Assembly (NCBI GenBank): GCA_002469975.1
Contig: DKMG01000074.1
Coordinates: 1 to 11,766, forward strand
Origin: Proteobacteria bacterium UBA7420
Lineage (GTDB): Bacteria; Pseudomonadota; Gammaproteobacteria; Magnimaribacterales; D2472
Direction of reading: 5' to 3'
DNA length: 11,766 nt
Shown: positions 1 through 6,203 of the stretch, in pieces
Layout: every line of letters begins with the position of its first letter
Numbering within the stretch: the first letter of the stretch is position 1
Translations under genes and position numbers: made by a program
The notes under the pieces: model-generated
Database searches by the model: none
What the model was told of the DNA's origin: nothing
What the model saw: only the letters and a program-made list of their open reading frames with translations

Positions 1-519
1 AACTCCACTTGCAAGAGCATTTTTTGCTGACATAGGGGGGCCTGTAAGCATCATTTTTAAGGCGGCAGCAGGCCCGATTAGCCTTGGAAGCCTTTGTGTG
101 CCGCCTGCTCCAGGTAATAGCCCGAGATTTACTTCTGGGAGGCCTACAATAGCTTTATTGGTTGCAATTCTATAATTACAAACTAGTGCTGTTTCAAGAC
201 CACCACCTAGCGCCGCACCATTAATAGCTGCAACAACTGGCTTACTACTAAATTCTATCTCACGAAGAGCTGTATGAAGATCTGGTCCATCAGGTTTTTG
301 GCCAAACTCTGAAATATCTGCGCCAGCTATAAATGAGCGGCCTGCCCCAGTGAGAATAATTGCCTTAATTTCAGCATCAGCATTTGCTTTGTCTATACAC
401 TCAGATAACCCAGCCCTAACACCACTGCTTAAAGGGTTTACAGGGGGGTTATCCACCTCTAGTATTGCTATATTGCCTTGAATTGTGTAGTTCACCTTAC
501 CTTTTAATTGTTGAGTCAT
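1..519 (-). CDS. FadJ/FadB-like enoyl-CoA hydratase domain, partial (runs off left edge)
   Basis: The first 173 codons of a crotonase-fold protein are visible; the reading frame is open to base 1, so the C-terminus lies outside the window. The family hydrates 2-enoyl-CoA thioesters in beta-oxidation. Seen directly: an IAGADI oxyanion-hole motif at residues 64-69, GGGLE with the first catalytic Glu at 109, LPE with the second catalytic Glu at 129, and PGAGGTQRLPRL at 136-147. Both catalytic glutamates of active hydratases are therefore present. The style of the N-terminus (short lead, then a PPVNPLS stretch at 25-31) resembles the crotonase half of bifunctional hydratase/3-hydroxyacyl-CoA dehydrogenases of about 700 residues, but the dehydrogenase half cannot be seen. 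A stand-alone enoyl-CoA hydratase is the alternative. The ATG at 519 is chosen because the conserved domain begins about 10 residues later; no clear Shine-Dalgarno precedes it. Confidence 0.88.
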   Translation of the reverse strand, partial: MTQQLKGKVNYTIQGNIAILEVDNPPVNPLSSGVRAGLSECIDKANADAEIKAIILTGAGRSFIAGADISEFGQKPDGPDLHTALREIEFSSKPVVAAINGAALGGGLETALVCNYRIATNKAIVGLPEVNLGLLPGAGGTQRLPRLIGPAAALKMMLTGPPMSAKNALASGV

Positions 520-551
520 ATTGAATTGTCTATAAATAATTATTTTTCATG

Positions 552-557
552 ATTATA
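552..557 (-). promoter_or_regulatory. TATAAT -10 box for the crotonase gene
   Basis: On the minus strand a perfect TATAAT sits at 557 down to 552. The predicted transcription start near 545 leaves a leader of about 26 nt before the ATG at 519. No convincing -35 hexamer is seen at the right spacing, so this is a moderate guess in a very AT-rich stretch. Confidence 0.35.
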
Positions 558-678
558 TAGTTTTTTATAAAGTTTTTACCATTTCTTGGCCCTATCATCC
601 TTTTGCAGGGCGCTAACTAACCAGTACTATTGTTTTTATTTATTTTATTAAATATAAAATATTTATTTATCATTTATA

Positions 679-706
679 TTGATATATTAATATAAGTATA
701 TATAAT
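679..706 (+). promoter_or_regulatory. sigma70-like promoter in the large intergenic gap
   Basis: TTGATA at 679-684 (5 of 6 to consensus) and a perfect TATAAT at 701-706 are separated by 16 bp. The predicted start falls near 713, one base before a perfect hairpin. This is the best-matching promoter in the gap, although the surrounding bases are nearly all A/T, which raises the chance of false matches. Confidence 0.5.
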
Positions 707-712
707 AAAATC

Positions 713-793
713 TCATCAGCATTTCTCCCCCCTATGTTGTGCTGATGTTTCTCTAGAATTATGAATATTGGAGGGCTCTGGTCCTCCAATATT
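713..793 (+). ncRNA. candidate small RNA or structured leader (two hairpins)
   Basis: Starting at the predicted +1 of the promoter at 679-706, an 8-bp perfect stem (CATCAGCA 714-721 with TGCTGATG 740-747) encloses an 18-nt loop containing CTCCCCCCT (725-733), which is C-rich and can pair with Shine-Dalgarno-like GGAGA. An 11-bp perfect stem follows (764-774 with 783-793). A transcript ending after the second hairpin would be about 81-90 nt. The alternative is that it is the structured 5' leader of the peroxidase gene starting at 916. No known RNA family was recognised. Function is inference only. Confidence 0.3.
764..793 (+). terminator. 11-bp perfect inverted repeat, terminator-like
   Basis: AATATTGGAGG (764-774) and CCTCCAATATT (783-793) are exact reverse complements around an 8-nt loop. 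It is the strongest simple hairpin I saw outside genes. There is no clean T-run on either side (GTTATTAACT follows on +), so intrinsic termination is plausible but not shown. The flanking genes diverge from this gap, so a terminator here would only make sense for a transcript starting inside the gap. Confidence 0.35.
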
Positions 794-816
794 GTTATTA
801 ACTATAAAAAAATATT

Positions 817-906
817 ATGAAACAAAAAGTTATTGATCAAGTTGAGCTAGTAGTCCTAATCTCTGTTTTCCTCTCCTCTGTATACGCTATTGCACCAGTG
901 GTGTAA
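817..906 (+). CDS. possible 29-residue hydrophobic small protein
   Basis: An ATG at 817 opens a 29-codon frame ending in TAA at 904-906, nine bases before the peroxidase ATG at 916. The predicted peptide starts MKQKVIDQVE and continues with about 19 largely hydrophobic residues rich in V, L, I, S and A, like a single membrane segment or a secreted leader. A TATAAA lies at 803-808, but no Shine-Dalgarno is visible. A random frame of this length is common, so only the hydrophobic pattern and the position just upstream of an exported protein support it. Confidence 0.22.
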   Translation: MKQKVIDQVELVVLISVFLSSVYAIAPVV

Positions 907-915
907 TATCTAAGG

Positions 916-1443
916 ATGAAACACTCCTTACTAATACTAGCTTTCTTTTTCACGGCAAATTCATTTGCTTGCTCTGATCTTCTTGATAGCTCATTAAGAG
1001 TTTTAGACTCAGATAACGAGCAAAGCCTGTGTGAATACACTGGAAATGTTGTGTTGGTTGTAAATGTCGCAAGCAAATGTGGTTATACCCCTCAATATGC
1101 AGGTTTGCAGAGACTTTACTCTAAATACAAAGACGAGGGTCTTGTTGTCATAGGTATACCATCTAGAGACTTTTTTAAGCAAGAATTTTCTGAAGAATCC
1201 AAGGTTGCTGAATTTTGCAGCACGGAATATGGAGTAGATTTTCCTATGTTTGCGACTGCCAAGGTCAAGGGAAAAAAAGCACACCCTTTCTATAAAAAAC
1301 TTATTGCAGCTACTGGCCAATCACCAGCTTGGAATTTTAATAAGTATTTAATAGATAGAAATGGTGAAGTTGTGAGCCATTTCCCATCTGAAATCAAGCC
1401 TGAATCAGAAAGTTTAGTTTCTGCAATTCAATCTATCCTTTAG
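916..1443 (+). CDS. exported glutathione peroxidase-like thiol peroxidase
   Basis: Glutathione peroxidase family protein of 175 residues, which reduces hydroperoxides. All four members of the catalytic tetrad can be placed: Cys55 in NVASKCGYTPQY, Gln89 in FFKQEF, and Trp139-Asn140 in AWNF. Cys101, in a segment matching E. coli BtuE (xYC/FC..x.GV.FPMF), sits where thioredoxin-dependent members keep the resolving Cys, so thioredoxin is a likelier electron donor than glutathione (inference). Unusual points: the usual FPCNQF block reads IPSRDF here, and a signal peptide is present (about residues 1-18, hydrophobic, ending SFA before Cys19), so the protein is probably exported. Cys19 is not in a good lipobox. 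The frame is closed by TAA at 904-906, which fixes the ATG at 916. A TGTAAT box at 902-907 would give a nearly leaderless mRNA. It converges on rpiA with a 4-nt overlap. Confidence 0.9.
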   Translation: MKHSLLILAFFFTANSFACSDLLDSSLRVLDSDNEQSLCEYTGNVVLVVNVASKCGYTPQYAGLQRLYSKYKDEGLVVIGIPSRDFFKQEFSEESKVAEFCSTEYGVDFPMFATAKVKGKKAHPFYKKLIAATGQSPAWNFNKYLIDRNGEVVSHFPSEIKPESESLVSAIQSIL

Positions 1444-2081
1444 TTCTTTCCTATAATAATTTTGCTGGGCTTGTGATGTGCAAAAATTCCATTATCCACA
1501 ACACCTGGAATTAAATTTATCTTCTGTTCAAGGTCTTTTGGGTTTGAGATTACTAAATCATGCACGTCTAGTATTTGGTTCCCATGATCAGTAATAAAAC
1601 TCTGTCTTAGCACTGGAGTGCCACCAAGTTTCACCAACTCTCTTGCAACATAACTTCTACTCCTTATCAGCACCTCAACTGGCAATGGAAATGCCCCAAG
1701 AGTTTTTACCATCTTTGATTCATCCACAATGCATATAAATTCTTGAGAGGCGGCAGCAACAATTTTTTCTCTAGTGTGTGCGCCACCACCGCCTTTTATG
1801 AGGCAATTTTCCTCATCTACTTCATCAGCCCCATCAACATAAAGCATAATTTCATTAACATCATTTAACTCAAATACTTCTATCCCCTCATCCAGTAGTA
1901 ATTTAGATGATGCCTCAGAACTAGAAACAGCACCTTTAAATAAATTCTTGATTTTGCCCAACTCAGCAATGAAGAAATTTACGGTTGACCCAGTGCCCAC
2001 CCCGATAATTGATTCTGTCTCAATGTGAGCTTTTAGATATTCACACGCTTCGATTGAAGCATTTAATTTTGAATTAGTCAT
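1440..2081 (-). CDS. rpiA: ribose-5-phosphate isomerase A
   Basis: Interconverts ribose 5-phosphate and ribulose 5-phosphate in the non-oxidative pentose phosphate pathway; cytosolic. The 213 residues are close to the 219 of E. coli RpiA and align end to end. Visible motifs: phosphate-binding GTGST at 29-33, AVSSSEAS at 51-58, YVDGADE at 81-87 with catalytic Asp83 and Asp86, then IKGGGGAHTREK at 95-106 with Lys96 and catalytic-base Glu105, FPLPVEV at 131-137, and IPGVVDNGIFA near the C-terminus. The start is ATG at 2081, one codon-length from the family N-terminus. It is divergent from ilvA across a 35-bp gap, an arrangement also known in Pseudomonas. A TATTAT on the minus strand at 2094-2089 would start transcription at about 2082, i.e. 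without a leader. Confidence 0.98.
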   Translation of the reverse strand: MTNSKLNASIEACEYLKAHIETESIIGVGTGSTVNFFIAELGKIKNLFKGAVSSSEASSKLLLDEGIEVFELNDVNEIMLYVDGADEVDEENCLIKGGGGAHTREKIVAAASQEFICIVDESKMVKTLGAFPLPVEVLIRSRSYVARELVKLGGTPVLRQSFITDHGNQILDVHDLVISNPKDLEQKINLIPGVVDNGIFAHHKPSKIIIGKN

Positions 2082-2087
2082 TATGGG

Positions 2088-2094
2088 TATAATA
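2088..2094. promoter_or_regulatory. overlapping divergent -10 boxes for rpiA and ilvA
   Basis: TATAAT at 2088-2093 on + and TATTAT at 2094-2089 on - are the two readings of one GTATAATAG-like core. The + box predicts a start near 2100 and a 17-nt leader for ilvA; the - box predicts a start near 2082, adjacent to the rpiA ATG. Neither has a good -35. If both are used, polymerase can occupy only one at a time. Confidence 0.4.
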
Positions 2095-2116
2095 GTTAGA
2101 TTATCATGCTACTAAA

Positions 2117-3664
2117 ATGAGACTTAAAATAAAAAAAACCGGCTCCTTTAAATCTTCAAAGAAGTACCTTGATTTAATTGCTAATTCAAAAGTATACGAT
2201 GTTGCCTCAAATACGCCTATTACATTTGCACCAAATTTATCCAGCAAGCTCGAAAATGATGTTTTCTTAAAAAGAGAAGACATGCAGCCAATTTTCTCTT
2301 TTAAGATTAGAGGGGCTTATAACAAAATTGTTCACCTCAGCGCACAACAGAAAAAAAGAGGCGTACTAACTGCCTCAGCGGGCAATCATGCGCAGGGTGT
2401 TGCTAATGCTTGCAAGAAATTAAAGATTCCCTGCCTCATCTTTATGCCTGTAACAACACCAGAAATTAAAGTGCGTGCTGTTAAGAGACTTGGAGCGAAG
2501 GTGCAGCTCTTTGGTGATAACTTTGATCAGGCATCAAAAAAAGCAATGCAAATTGCAAAAGAGAGGAAATGTGAGTTTATTCAGGCATTTGATGACCCCA
2601 TGACTATCGCTGGTCAAGGAACAGTTGGGAAAGAAATTCTAGATGCAGATCAGTCCTTAGATGTAATTTTTGTACCTGTTGGTGGCGGAGGGTTGCTTGC
2701 AGGTGTAAGTGCTTGGGCAGCCCAAACTCAATCTAAGACAAAGATTTACGGCGTGGAGGTTGAAGATTCAGCATGCTTAGTTGAAGCAATTAAAGCAAAT
2801 AAACGTGTCCGGTTGCGTGAGGTTGGATTATTTGCAGATGGGGTGGCTGTTGAGCGAATTGGAAAAAATAATTTTGATGTTATCAAAGAATGCGTAGATG
2901 GTGTGATTACAGTCAGCATTGATGAGTTATGCGCATCAGTCAAAGATATTTTTGAGGATACTCGCGTTTTATCTGAGCCAGCAGGTGCTCTAGCTTTGGC
3001 AGGTTTAAAAAAATATGCCTCAAAAATTTCTAATAAAAGATTACTTGCAATTAGCAGTGGCGCAAATGTTAATTTTGAAAGGCTCAGCTATATAGTTGAG
3101 CGGTCAGAAGTTGGTGAAAAAAGAGAAAAATTAATTAGCATTCAGATTCCTGAAAAACCTGGAAGTTTTCTCAGGCTATGCAATGTTTTTGGCCGGGCAC
3201 AAATTACAGAGTTTAACTATCGACTTGCCAACAATGCCATTGCTAATGTGCTAGTTGGAATTAAAACTGATAATGAAGAGACATTCAAAATATTAAAAAC
3301 TAAACTCAAAAAAAATAAATTTAGATTTACAGACCTGACTCAAAATCAAATCTCCAATGATCATTTGAGGCATATGGTGGGTGGACACAAGAGCGTGATC
3401 TCTGAGCATGACTCCGAAAGACTATTTAGATGCCAATTCCCAGTTAAACCTGGAGCTTTAACTGGTTTCCTGAAAGACTTTGGATCAAAATGGAATATTT
3501 CTTTATTTCATTACCGTAATCTCGGAGCAGCATTTGCAAATGTATTAATTGGTATTGAGGCCAAAGGAAAGTCTGTTACCGCTCTTGATAAACATCTTAA
3601 ATCACTTGATTATAACTTTATTGAAGAAACTAAGAATCAAGCCTATGAGGAGTTCTTAAAGTAA
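2117..3664 (+). CDS. ilvA: biosynthetic threonine dehydratase (threonine deaminase)
   Basis: PLP enzyme that deaminates threonine to 2-oxobutanoate, the first committed step of isoleucine synthesis. Its 515 residues match the 514 of E. coli IlvA. N-terminal catalytic domain: PLP-binding Lys63 in SFKIRGAY (61-68), SAGNHAQG (87-94), phosphate-binding GGGG (189-192), SEPAGALALAG (286-296) and SSGANVNF (313-320). Two ACT-like regulatory domains follow (about 338-410 and 434-510), each with the IPE/FP..PG opening; this two-domain layout marks the long, isoleucine-inhibited form rather than catabolic TdcB. The FNYR (367-370) and LFHYR (463-467) signatures are kept. ATG 2117 places the family start correctly, but no Shine-Dalgarno is seen. 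The stop overlaps the next gene start by one base (TAATG). Confidence 0.98.
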   Translation: MRLKIKKTGSFKSSKKYLDLIANSKVYDVASNTPITFAPNLSSKLENDVFLKREDMQPIFSFKIRGAYNKIVHLSAQQKKRGVLTASAGNHAQGVANACKKLKIPCLIFMPVTTPEIKVRAVKRLGAKVQLFGDNFDQASKKAMQIAKERKCEFIQAFDDPMTIAGQGTVGKEILDADQSLDVIFVPVGGGGLLAGVSAWAAQTQSKTKIYGVEVEDSACLVEAIKANKRVRLREVGLFADGVAVERIGKNNFDVIKECVDGVITVSIDELCASVKDIFEDTRVLSEPAGALALAGLKKYASKISNKRLLAISSGANVNFERLSYIVERSEVGEKREKLISIQIPEKPGSFLRLCNVFGRAQITEFNYRLANNAIANVLVGIKTDNEETFKILKTKLKKNKFRFTDLTQNQISNDHLRHMVGGHKSVISEHDSERLFRCQFPVKPGALTGFLKDFGSKWNISLFHYRNLGAAFANVLIGIEAKGKSVTALDKHLKSLDYNFIEETKNQAYEEFLK

Positions 3665-4788
3665 TGATTAGAGAATTTGAAATTTTCATACCAGATGAGG
3701 AGATTGAAATCCTAAATCAAAAGATTGATTTGACAAGATGGCCGGATGAAATTAATGATGATAGATGGCGCCTTGGAACAAAAAAATCTTTTTTACAAGA
3801 TGCAGTTAATACTTGGCGGCATGATTTTAGTTGGAGACAGCATGAAAATAAGCTTAATGAAGCAGGGAGTTTTAAGTACAAAACACAATCTGGGCTTGAG
3901 ATGCACTACTTGCATAAAACTGCTAACTCAAAGAACGCCATACCTCTATTATTAACTCATGGGTGGCCTGGAAGTGTGCAAGAGTTTTTAAATATGATTC
4001 CGCTTTTAACACAAGGCCGCGAAGGTATAGAATTTCATGTTGTATGCCCAGCCATTCCTGGCTATGGATTTTCTGATAAGCCTAAACAACTTGGCATGAA
4101 TTCTAAAGAGGTAGCAAAACTAGAAAATGAACTGATGCTTAGCCTGGGATACAGCAAATATATTGCACAGGGGGGAGATTGGGGGGCCACCATCACCAAG
4201 TGGATTGCTGAACTATTCCCCGATAACTGCATGGCCATTCATTTGAATCTAGTGCTGGCTTTTCCGCCTGCTGACGAAGATCCTATGGCAGGAGTGACCC
4301 CAGAAGAAGTTAAAGGCATGGAGAACTTTCAGAAATATCAAGAAACAGGCTTTGGATATTATGCGATTCAAAGCACCAAACCTCAAACCTTGGGCTATGG
4401 ATTAAATGACTCTCCTGTTGGGCTAGCCGCTTGGATTATTGAAAAATTCCATGGCTGGGCGGCGACCAAACCCAATCAACTAGTCGTGCCCCTGGATCAA
4501 GTGTTAGCTATCATTTCCCTATATTGGTTTACTGAATCCATTACATCATCAGCAAGACTGTATTATGAGAATGGCCCAGTTGGCTTTAGTTTTAATAAAG
4601 TCGCTCAACCAATGGCAGGAGCCATTTTTGATCATGAGATCGCAAGACCGCCCAGAGCTCATGCAGAAAAAATTTATAATATTGTTCAGTGGAATCAATA
4701 CTCAGGAGGCCATTTTGCAGCCCTGGAGAACCCAGATATTCTTGCTGGTGATATCTTTGGTTTTGTTAAGAAGCTGGATATTCTCTAA
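3664..4788 (+). CDS. epoxide hydrolase (alpha/beta hydrolase with EHN domain)
   Basis: 374-residue microsomal-type epoxide hydrolase that opens epoxides to diols through a covalent alkyl-enzyme ester. N-terminal EHN region at about 1-85; oxyanion-hole HGWPGS at 99-104; nucleophile Asp172 in QGGDWGA; Tyr300/Tyr301 in RLYYENG as probable ring-opening residue; catalytic His350 in GGHFAALENP; Glu325 in FDHE as likely charge-relay acid. All expected catalytic positions are filled, so it should be active. No transmembrane anchor is seen at the N-terminus, so it is probably soluble. The ATG overlaps the ilvA stop by one base (TAATG), implying translational coupling with an isoleucine enzyme, an odd pairing with no obvious metabolic link. 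The natural substrate cannot be told. Convergent with fau, 4-nt overlap. Confidence 0.93.
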   Translation: MIREFEIFIPDEEIEILNQKIDLTRWPDEINDDRWRLGTKKSFLQDAVNTWRHDFSWRQHENKLNEAGSFKYKTQSGLEMHYLHKTANSKNAIPLLLTHGWPGSVQEFLNMIPLLTQGREGIEFHVVCPAIPGYGFSDKPKQLGMNSKEVAKLENELMLSLGYSKYIAQGGDWGATITKWIAELFPDNCMAIHLNLVLAFPPADEDPMAGVTPEEVKGMENFQKYQETGFGYYAIQSTKPQTLGYGLNDSPVGLAAWIIEKFHGWAATKPNQLVVPLDQVLAIISLYWFTESITSSARLYYENGPVGFSFNKVAQPMAGAIFDHEIARPPRAHAEKIYNIVQWNQYSGGHFAALENPDILAGDIFGFVKKLDIL

Positions 4789-5345
4789 AATTTTTCTTTG
4801 CCTTGCTCGGTAAAAATGTAGTCAAATTTAATGTCATGCTCTTCACCAAATACGCTGCTCACTCTCTGACAATCAAACAGGAAACCAATAATTAAAGGCC
4901 TTTGTGTGAGACCTGATTGAGTTGCAAAAAACCTATCATAGTAGCCTCCACCATAGCCCAATCTAAAACCATCCTGATCGACAGCAAGTGAGGGCACAAT
5001 AATAAGCTCATGCTCAGACAATTTCACTTCGTCGCCCTCCGCAGGTTCTAAAATATTGTACTGATTTTTTGAGTACACACATGCTTTTTGAGGCCTAACC
5101 AGCTGAAGTTCATTTTTTGGCTTGACTATAGGCAGAGTTAGATTATTTAGACGCTCAGCTTCTCTCAGCACTAAACTCAGGCTCACCTCATTGTTTGATG
5201 GCATATACAGCCCTAAATTGTTTATATTATCGAGAGGGAATGATTGAAGAAAAGACCGTTGAATAGACATTGAAAAAGCCGCGTGATCCTTTCCACTCAA
5301 GGCCTTTCTTTGCTTGAGGGCAGATTCCCTATATTTCTTTTTCAC
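4785..5345 (-). CDS. fau: 5-formyltetrahydrofolate cyclo-ligase
   Basis: Converts 5-formyl-THF to 5,10-methenyl-THF using ATP, returning a dead-end folate to the one-carbon pool. With a GTG start at 5345 it has 186 residues (E. coli YgfA/Fau: 182). Visible motifs: KQRKALS at 11-17, NNEV with the folate-site Glu53, VPSLAVD at 117-123, and the signature RLGYGGGYYDR at 128-138; HDIKFDYIFTE near the C-terminus. A longer frame opens at GTG 5372, but that codon lies inside the 3' closing stem of the 6S RNA and would add nine residues with no family match, so 5345 is preferred. It lies directly downstream of 6S RNA as in E. coli, where the two are co-transcribed; the same read-through is likely here since no separate promoter is seen. 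Confidence 0.95.
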   Translation of the reverse strand: MKKKYRESALKQRKALSGKDHAAFSMSIQRSFLQSFPLDNINNLGLYMPSNNEVSLSLVLREAERLNNLTLPIVKPKNELQLVRPQKACVYSKNQYNILEPAEGDEVKLSEHELIIVPSLAVDQDGFRLGYGGGYYDRFFATQSGLTQRPLIIGFLFDCQRVSSVFGEEHDIKFDYIFTEQGKEKF

Positions 5346-5360
5346 ATATCTCAAAGTTAA

Positions 5361-5528
5361 GAACCAATTCACCGCTACCCATCGTTACCTGAACCGAGAG
5401 GTCAGGTGGCGAAGCTCATACTGCATCAGGCTTCCCTAAAGGTAATGCACAACAGCAGCAGTGGAAATTCACCTTTTAATTTATTATCGGTTCAAAGAAT
5501 CTCGATAAGTTGGCAAATGAACCAGTTC
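5361..5528 (-). ncRNA. ssrS: 6S RNA (regulator of sigma70 RNA polymerase)
   Basis: Recognised from position and structure rather than a search. It lies between zapA and fau, as in E. coli. The ends form a 13-pair closing stem (5528-5516 with 5373-5361, including G-U pairs). An inner 10-pair stem joins TTTGAACCGA (5496-5487) to TCGGTTCAGG (5397-5388); the GAACCGATA block resembles E. coli GAGCCGATA, and the 3' CACCTGA...GGTTCAGGTAAC resembles the E. coli CACCTTGAA...GGTTCAAGGGTTAC element that refolds on release. The GAAGCCT segment near 5433-5427 is also shared. The length of about 168 nt fits the family (184 in E. coli). It mimics an open promoter and holds sigma70 polymerase in stationary phase. 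Exact 3' end is uncertain by several bases. Confidence 0.85.
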
Positions 5529-5533
5529 GACTA

Positions 5534-5539
5534 ATTATA
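5534..5539 (-). promoter_or_regulatory. -10 box of the 6S RNA promoter
   Basis: A perfect TATAAT on the minus strand at 5539 to 5534 predicts transcription from about 5527, which coincides with the first base pairs of the 6S closing stem. Agreement of two independent signals makes this one of the better promoters in the window. The -35 region (AGTTTT near 5562-5557, 17-bp spacer) is weak. Confidence 0.6.
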
Positions 5540-5651
5540 GAATATATTTTTAAGAAAAAACTATTACCTAGCTTCTTTTACTTGTCTGACTCACTGAGTT
5601 TCAATCAGCCCATAAGCTTTTGAGGGTGACGTATGACTATATAAAAAATAG

Positions 5652-5930
5652 CTAATTAAGCGAGCGCTCAATTTTAGAGATTAAATTTTGAATATTTTTT
5701 TCTGTTTCTTTTGAAACAGCATGAGCATTTTCAGTTTCTTGAGGTATCTGATTTTGAAAAGCTAAGTCTAAGCTCGCTAAAATTAAAGCATTAGATTTAT
5801 CTGGAATAGATTCTATTTGGTTATTTAATAGCTTAGCAGCCTCAATTAACCCTGCTTTATCTTGTGGCGGACAAGCAATAGATATATTTTTACCCATAAT
5901 CTTTAATTCGAGTATTTCTTTGTTACTCAT
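5652..5930 (-). CDS. zapA: cell division protein ZapA
   Basis: Small cytosolic protein that cross-links FtsZ filaments and stabilises the Z-ring. From ATG 5930 it has 92 residues (E. coli 109). The globular head shows the family pattern: an IxIMGKNISIACPPQDK stretch at about 9-25 (E. coli IQIFGRSLRVNCPPDQR) followed by L..AA..LN..I at 29-39. The C-terminal half should form the dimerising/tetramerising helix; it is shorter than in E. coli and ends in a heptad-like IQNLISKIERSL. The frame could open six bases earlier at a GTG (5936), but ATG 5930 is preferred; it overlaps the preceding coiled-coil gene by 8 nt, so the two are translationally coupled. The 6S RNA promoter lies downstream. Confidence 0.93.
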   Translation of the reverse strand: MSNKEILELKIMGKNISIACPPQDKAGLIEAAKLLNNQIESIPDKSNALILASLDLAFQNQIPQETENAHAVSKETEKNIQNLISKIERSLN

Positions 5931-6132
5931 TATCACTCTGCGCCTTAGCCATCTTTTTTAATTTTTTTTCAAGCTCTGTGATTTCATTCATCTGCATTAA
6001 TTTATGTTTCTTCCACTCTCTTTCTTTTGCCACATATGAGTGCACTATTCCTTTTTGCTCATCAAAGCGTTTTAGCAGCCGTTCAACTGTTTGCAGTAAA
6101 TGCTCAATCGTATTATTTTGCTCATCGTTCAT
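5923..6132 (-). CDS. TIGR02449/ZauP-like coiled-coil partner of ZapA
   Basis: A 69-residue, highly charged protein that is almost entirely coiled coil, with the pattern ERLLKRFDEQ (17-26), EREWKKHKL near the middle, MNEITELEKKLKK and a lysine-rich end. This resembles the short TIGR02449 proteins encoded just upstream of zapA in Pseudomonas and relatives, and by position the ZauP partner of ZapA in Caulobacter. Likely role: binds ZapA and helps tighten the Z-ring (inference from family and adjacency). It is first gene of the zapA-6S-fau cluster and divergent from pepP across 71 bp. ZapB is a similar-looking alternative, but zapB is not normally next to zapA. Confidence 0.75.
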   Translation of the reverse strand: MNDEQNNTIEHLLQTVERLLKRFDEQKGIVHSYVAKEREWKKHKLMQMNEITELEKKLKKMAKAQSDNE

Positions 6133-6191
6133 AGATTTATATTTAGTTTAAGTCTTCGTTTAGAATTAGGGAAGTTTGAAAAAGAAAAGAG

Positions 6192-6197
6192 TAGAAT
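6192..6197 (+). promoter_or_regulatory. -10-like box of pepP, leaderless
   Basis: TAGAAT (5 of 6 to consensus) at 6192-6197 predicts transcription starting at 6204, exactly the A of the pepP ATG. The bases before the ATG (A-rich, then AGC) carry no Shine-Dalgarno at the usual distance. No good -35 was found. Confidence 0.35.
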
Positions 6198-6203
6198 AAA
6201 AGC

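Noticed and set aside
26..737. CCCCCCTATGT shared by the crotonase mRNA and the candidate sRNA loop, first suspected as a target site
   Set aside because: Both occur in the same sense in their transcripts, so they are identical rather than complementary and cannot pair; 11-mers shared by chance are expected in this length.
961..975. Lipobox at Cys19 of the peroxidase
   Set aside because: The residues before Cys are Ser-Phe-Ala, lacking the Leu/Val/Ile at -3, so ordinary signal peptidase cleavage fits better.
837..1076. 79-residue minus-strand frame at the peroxidase start
   Set aside because: It lies opposite a clearly conserved gene, shows no recognisable motif and has no promoter or ribosome site.
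4565..4813. 82-residue frame inside the epoxide hydrolase gene
   Set aside because: It is an alternative frame of a gene with intact catalytic motifs; no independent support.
5346..5372. Nine-residue N-terminal extension of fau from GTG 5372
   Set aside because: The codon is inside the 6S RNA closing stem and the added residues match nothing in the family; GTG 5345 gives the usual length.
5587..5628. ACTCAcTGAGT palindrome and CCC...GGG imperfect hairpin between 6S RNA and zapA as a zapA terminator
   Set aside because: Stems are short, with a one-base loop in the first and a mismatch in the second, and there is no T-run; too weak to call.
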